Shown one piece after another: positions 5,940-7,457 of a stretch of 7,457 bases of DNA; the stretch's first letter is position 1, and each line of letters begins with the position of its first letter. The DNA is from Ignavibacteriales bacterium (GTDB lineage Bacteria > Bacteroidota > Ignavibacteria > UBA10030 > SZUA-254), in assembly GCA_016207985.1 (NCBI GenBank), contig JACQYX010000309.1, positions 1,322-8,778 on the forward strand, read 5' to 3'. A program made the position numbers and the translations under genes. The notes under the pieces were generated by a model. The model saw only the letters and a program-made list of their open reading frames with translations, was not told the origin of the DNA and made no database searches.

Positions 5940-6575
5940 CTATTCTTTCGTGATTGTTGAATCGATAGGCATTTTAGCTTGAACCCATTCGTCCCACCCT
6001 CCGTCAAAGATATAAATATTTTTAAACTCCAACACGCTCATGAAATCAGCCAGCATGTGCCCGAGGTGACATTCAGCGTTGTCACAATATATTAAGACGA
6101 GTGTATCACGCGGGATGGAAAATAACTCCTCGAAATGATTTTCAGCTTCCAATCCGGGAATATTCAGTGCACCTTTAATATGACCTCTCTCATAATCTTC
6201 CGAGCTTCGAGCATCGAGAAAGATACCTTTCTGCTCCGATATTAACCGATTTACTTGTTGCAATGAAATGATTTTATAAACAGGATCTTTTTTATCTTGA
6301 TATAACTTCGCCATTGAATCAGGATGGCGTAAAGCACGCTCGTGCAATGGCGCGATCACTTTTATGTCCTTCGGTGCACTGGAATCACCATTGACAATTT
6401 GACGATCTGAATCAGATTTAAAAAGTGCAGAATCGGCAACGGTAATTTTAAGAGCTTCTCTGCGGAGCAGCGGAATAAAAAAAAAAAAAAAAGCGTTGTA
6501 CGTCAGTGCGAGTATGACCGATAGAATAATAATGAACAATAACTCACGCCGTAACTTATTATTTGGTTTATACAT
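5940..6575 (-). CDS. Membrane-anchored rhodanese-domain protein
   Basis: The product is 211 residues. One N-terminal membrane helix (about 12-36), preceded by positive residues, should place the rest in the periplasm. After a polar linker comes a single rhodanese domain (about 102-202): ISLQQVNRLI, IFLDARSSEDYERGHIKGAL, the active-site loop YCDNAECHLGH with the likely persulfide-forming Cys164, and IFDGGWDEW near the end. Rhodaneses transfer sulfane sulfur or act as thiol relays; the substrate here is unknown. ATG 6575 lies two bases after the fmt stop (TGATAATG). An in-frame TTG at 6581 overlapping that stop is closer to AGGAG and is a real alternative, adding two residues. Five consecutive Phe codons in the membrane anchor are encoded by a 16-base homopolymer. 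The next gene begins four bases downstream. Confidence 0.9.
   Translation of the reverse strand: MYKPNNKLRRELLFIIILSVILALTYNAFFFFFIPLLRREALKITVADSALFKSDSDRQIVNGDSSAPKDIKVIAPLHERALRHPDSMAKLYQDKKDPVYKIISLQQVNRLISEQKGIFLDARSSEDYERGHIKGALNIPGLEAENHFEELFSIPRDTLVLIYCDNAECHLGHMLADFMSVLEFKNIYIFDGGWDEWVQAKMPIDSTITKE
6477..6492. repeat. 16-base A/T homopolymer inside the rhodanese gene
   Basis: Sixteen consecutive A on the plus strand (T on the coding strand) encode five Phe residues plus the last base of the preceding Ala codon, within the N-terminal membrane anchor. The frame is intact at this length. Such a tract is prone to replication slippage and to sequencing error; loss or gain of one base would truncate the protein after about 35 residues. 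Confidence 0.95.
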
Positions 6576-6577
6576 TA

Positions 6578-7457
6578 TCAAGAGAATTTATCTCCTATTT
6601 TCATTGGGTAGCCGCGAAGGAATTCCTCTGCCGATAACCTTTTTCTACCTTCTTGTTGTATTTCCATAATTTCTATTGCTCCATCAAATGTCCCGACAAC
6701 TAACTTCCGATCAGTCTGAAGAACTTGGCCGGACTCATCTCTCCGCTTATCTATAATTAGAGAGGAGCGATAAATCTTCAACAAGGTGCTGTTATGATAA
6801 GTGAATGCCGTCGGCTTCGGCGCTAAACCTCTGATGAAGTTGTGTATATCCCGTGCATTCAGATTCCAATTTATTCTACAATTCTCTTTCAATATCTTTG
6901 GTGCAGGTGTTGCTTGCGATTCATCTTGAACTTTTTTTATCACTTTACCCGATTCAATTAACCTGAGCGAATGGAGTACGATCTCAGCACCGATCTGAGC
7001 GAGTTTATCGTGAAGTTCTCCGGCGGTTTCATTCTGACCGATTGGCGTTCTTGCTTGCAAAATTATATTACCCGTATCGACTGATTCTTCTAAAAAAAAC
7101 GTTGTAACTCCCGTCTCTTTCTCGCCTCCAATAATTGCCCAATTTATCGGTGCTGCTCCACGGTACTTAGGTAAAAGCGACGCATGAAGATTGAACGATC
7201 CATATTTAGGTATCGTAAAAACTTCTTGAGGTAATATTCTGAATGCAACAATCACAAAAACATCGGCATTTAAAGTTTTCAACCGGGAAATGAATTGACT
7301 ATCTTTCAATCGTTCCGGTTGCAAAATAGATAACTTATGCTCGAGGGAAAATTCCTTCACCGGAGATAACGTGAGCTTGAGACCTCGCCCCGCTGGTTTA
7401 TCCGGTACTGTCACAACCGCACCGATTTCGTGGTTGTTCTCTAAAATTATCTTCAGA
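6578..7457 (-). CDS. fmt: Methionyl-tRNA formyltransferase, 5' end outside window
   Basis: Fmt formylates the amino group of Met-tRNA(fMet) using 10-formyltetrahydrofolate, preparing initiator tRNA in the cytoplasm. The open frame continues to the window edge; the first visible residues LKIILENNHEIGAVVTVPDK fit the family, so a GTG at 7414 is internal rather than the start. About 292 residues are present, and some 18-20 (including the start and the usual GTPEFA loop) are missing. Visible features are PDKPAGRG, SFNLHASLLPKYRGAAPINW with the catalytic Asn and His, TGVTTFFLEESVDTGNI with the catalytic Asp, and the C-terminal tRNA-binding OB-like domain starting near INWNLNARDIHNFIRGLAPKP. It leads the run into the rhodanese and MauE-like genes, whose stop/start junctions are within a few bases. 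The def gene often lies upstream in bacteria but is not in view. Confidence 0.97.
   Translation of the reverse strand, partial: LKIILENNHEIGAVVTVPDKPAGRGLKLTLSPVKEFSLEHKLSILQPERLKDSQFISRLKTLNADVFVIVAFRILPQEVFTIPKYGSFNLHASLLPKYRGAAPINWAIIGGEKETGVTTFFLEESVDTGNIILQARTPIGQNETAGELHDKLAQIGAEIVLHSLRLIESGKVIKKVQDESQATPAPKILKENCRINWNLNARDIHNFIRGLAPKPTAFTYHNSTLLKIYRSSLIIDKRRDESGQVLQTDRKLVVGTFDGAIEIMEIQQEGRKRLSAEEFLRGYPMKIGDKFS

Overview
The window looks like a chromosomal segment of a moderately low-GC Gram-negative bacterium of the Bacteroidota–Chlorobiota–Ignavibacteriota group. The signs are a DUF5683 protein encoded next to parAB, a rhodanese/MauE-type membrane pair, signal peptides ending in Ser-Gln, a small outer-membrane barrel with a C-terminal Phe, and a possible TAnnTTTG promoter. 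This placement comes from gene content and remembered linkage, not from a search; an uncultured Ignavibacteria-like organism is my best guess.

Layout. The first third is on the plus strand. It holds a small Rho-N/SAP-like coiled-coil protein (49-372), a 244-base intergenic stretch with several small stems and three long open frames, an AT-rich gene for a probable outer-membrane barrel (617-1141), and then a tight three-gene cassette (1182-2569). The cassette encodes a DUF3052-like + YdeI/OmpD-associated protein, a four-helix membrane protein and a single PAS-domain protein. Its stop/start junctions overlap or nearly touch, so it is probably one operon.

From 2591 to the end everything is on the minus strand. 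In transcription order: fmt (5' end beyond the window), a membrane-anchored rhodanese and a MauE/DoxX-like membrane protein, all tightly packed; then a 207-base leader; then parA, parB, ridA and a DUF5683 membrane protein. The par block is the core chromosome-segregation module. fmt formylates initiator Met-tRNA. The rhodanese/MauE pair probably handles sulfur or thiol redox at the periplasmic face.

Most notable points: (1) parB is interrupted by one in-frame TAA (4282-4284) between two otherwise intact halves in the same frame. This is either a real nonsense mutation, a split gene rescued by reinitiation, or a consensus error in an essential-looking gene. (2) A 16-base A/T homopolymer lies inside the rhodanese membrane anchor. 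(3) The DUF3052-YdeI / four-helix / PAS cassette looks like a functional unit with no assigned job. (4) The 373-616 gap has structure not explained by the neighbouring genes. I saw no CRISPR array, insertion sequence, tRNA or rRNA.
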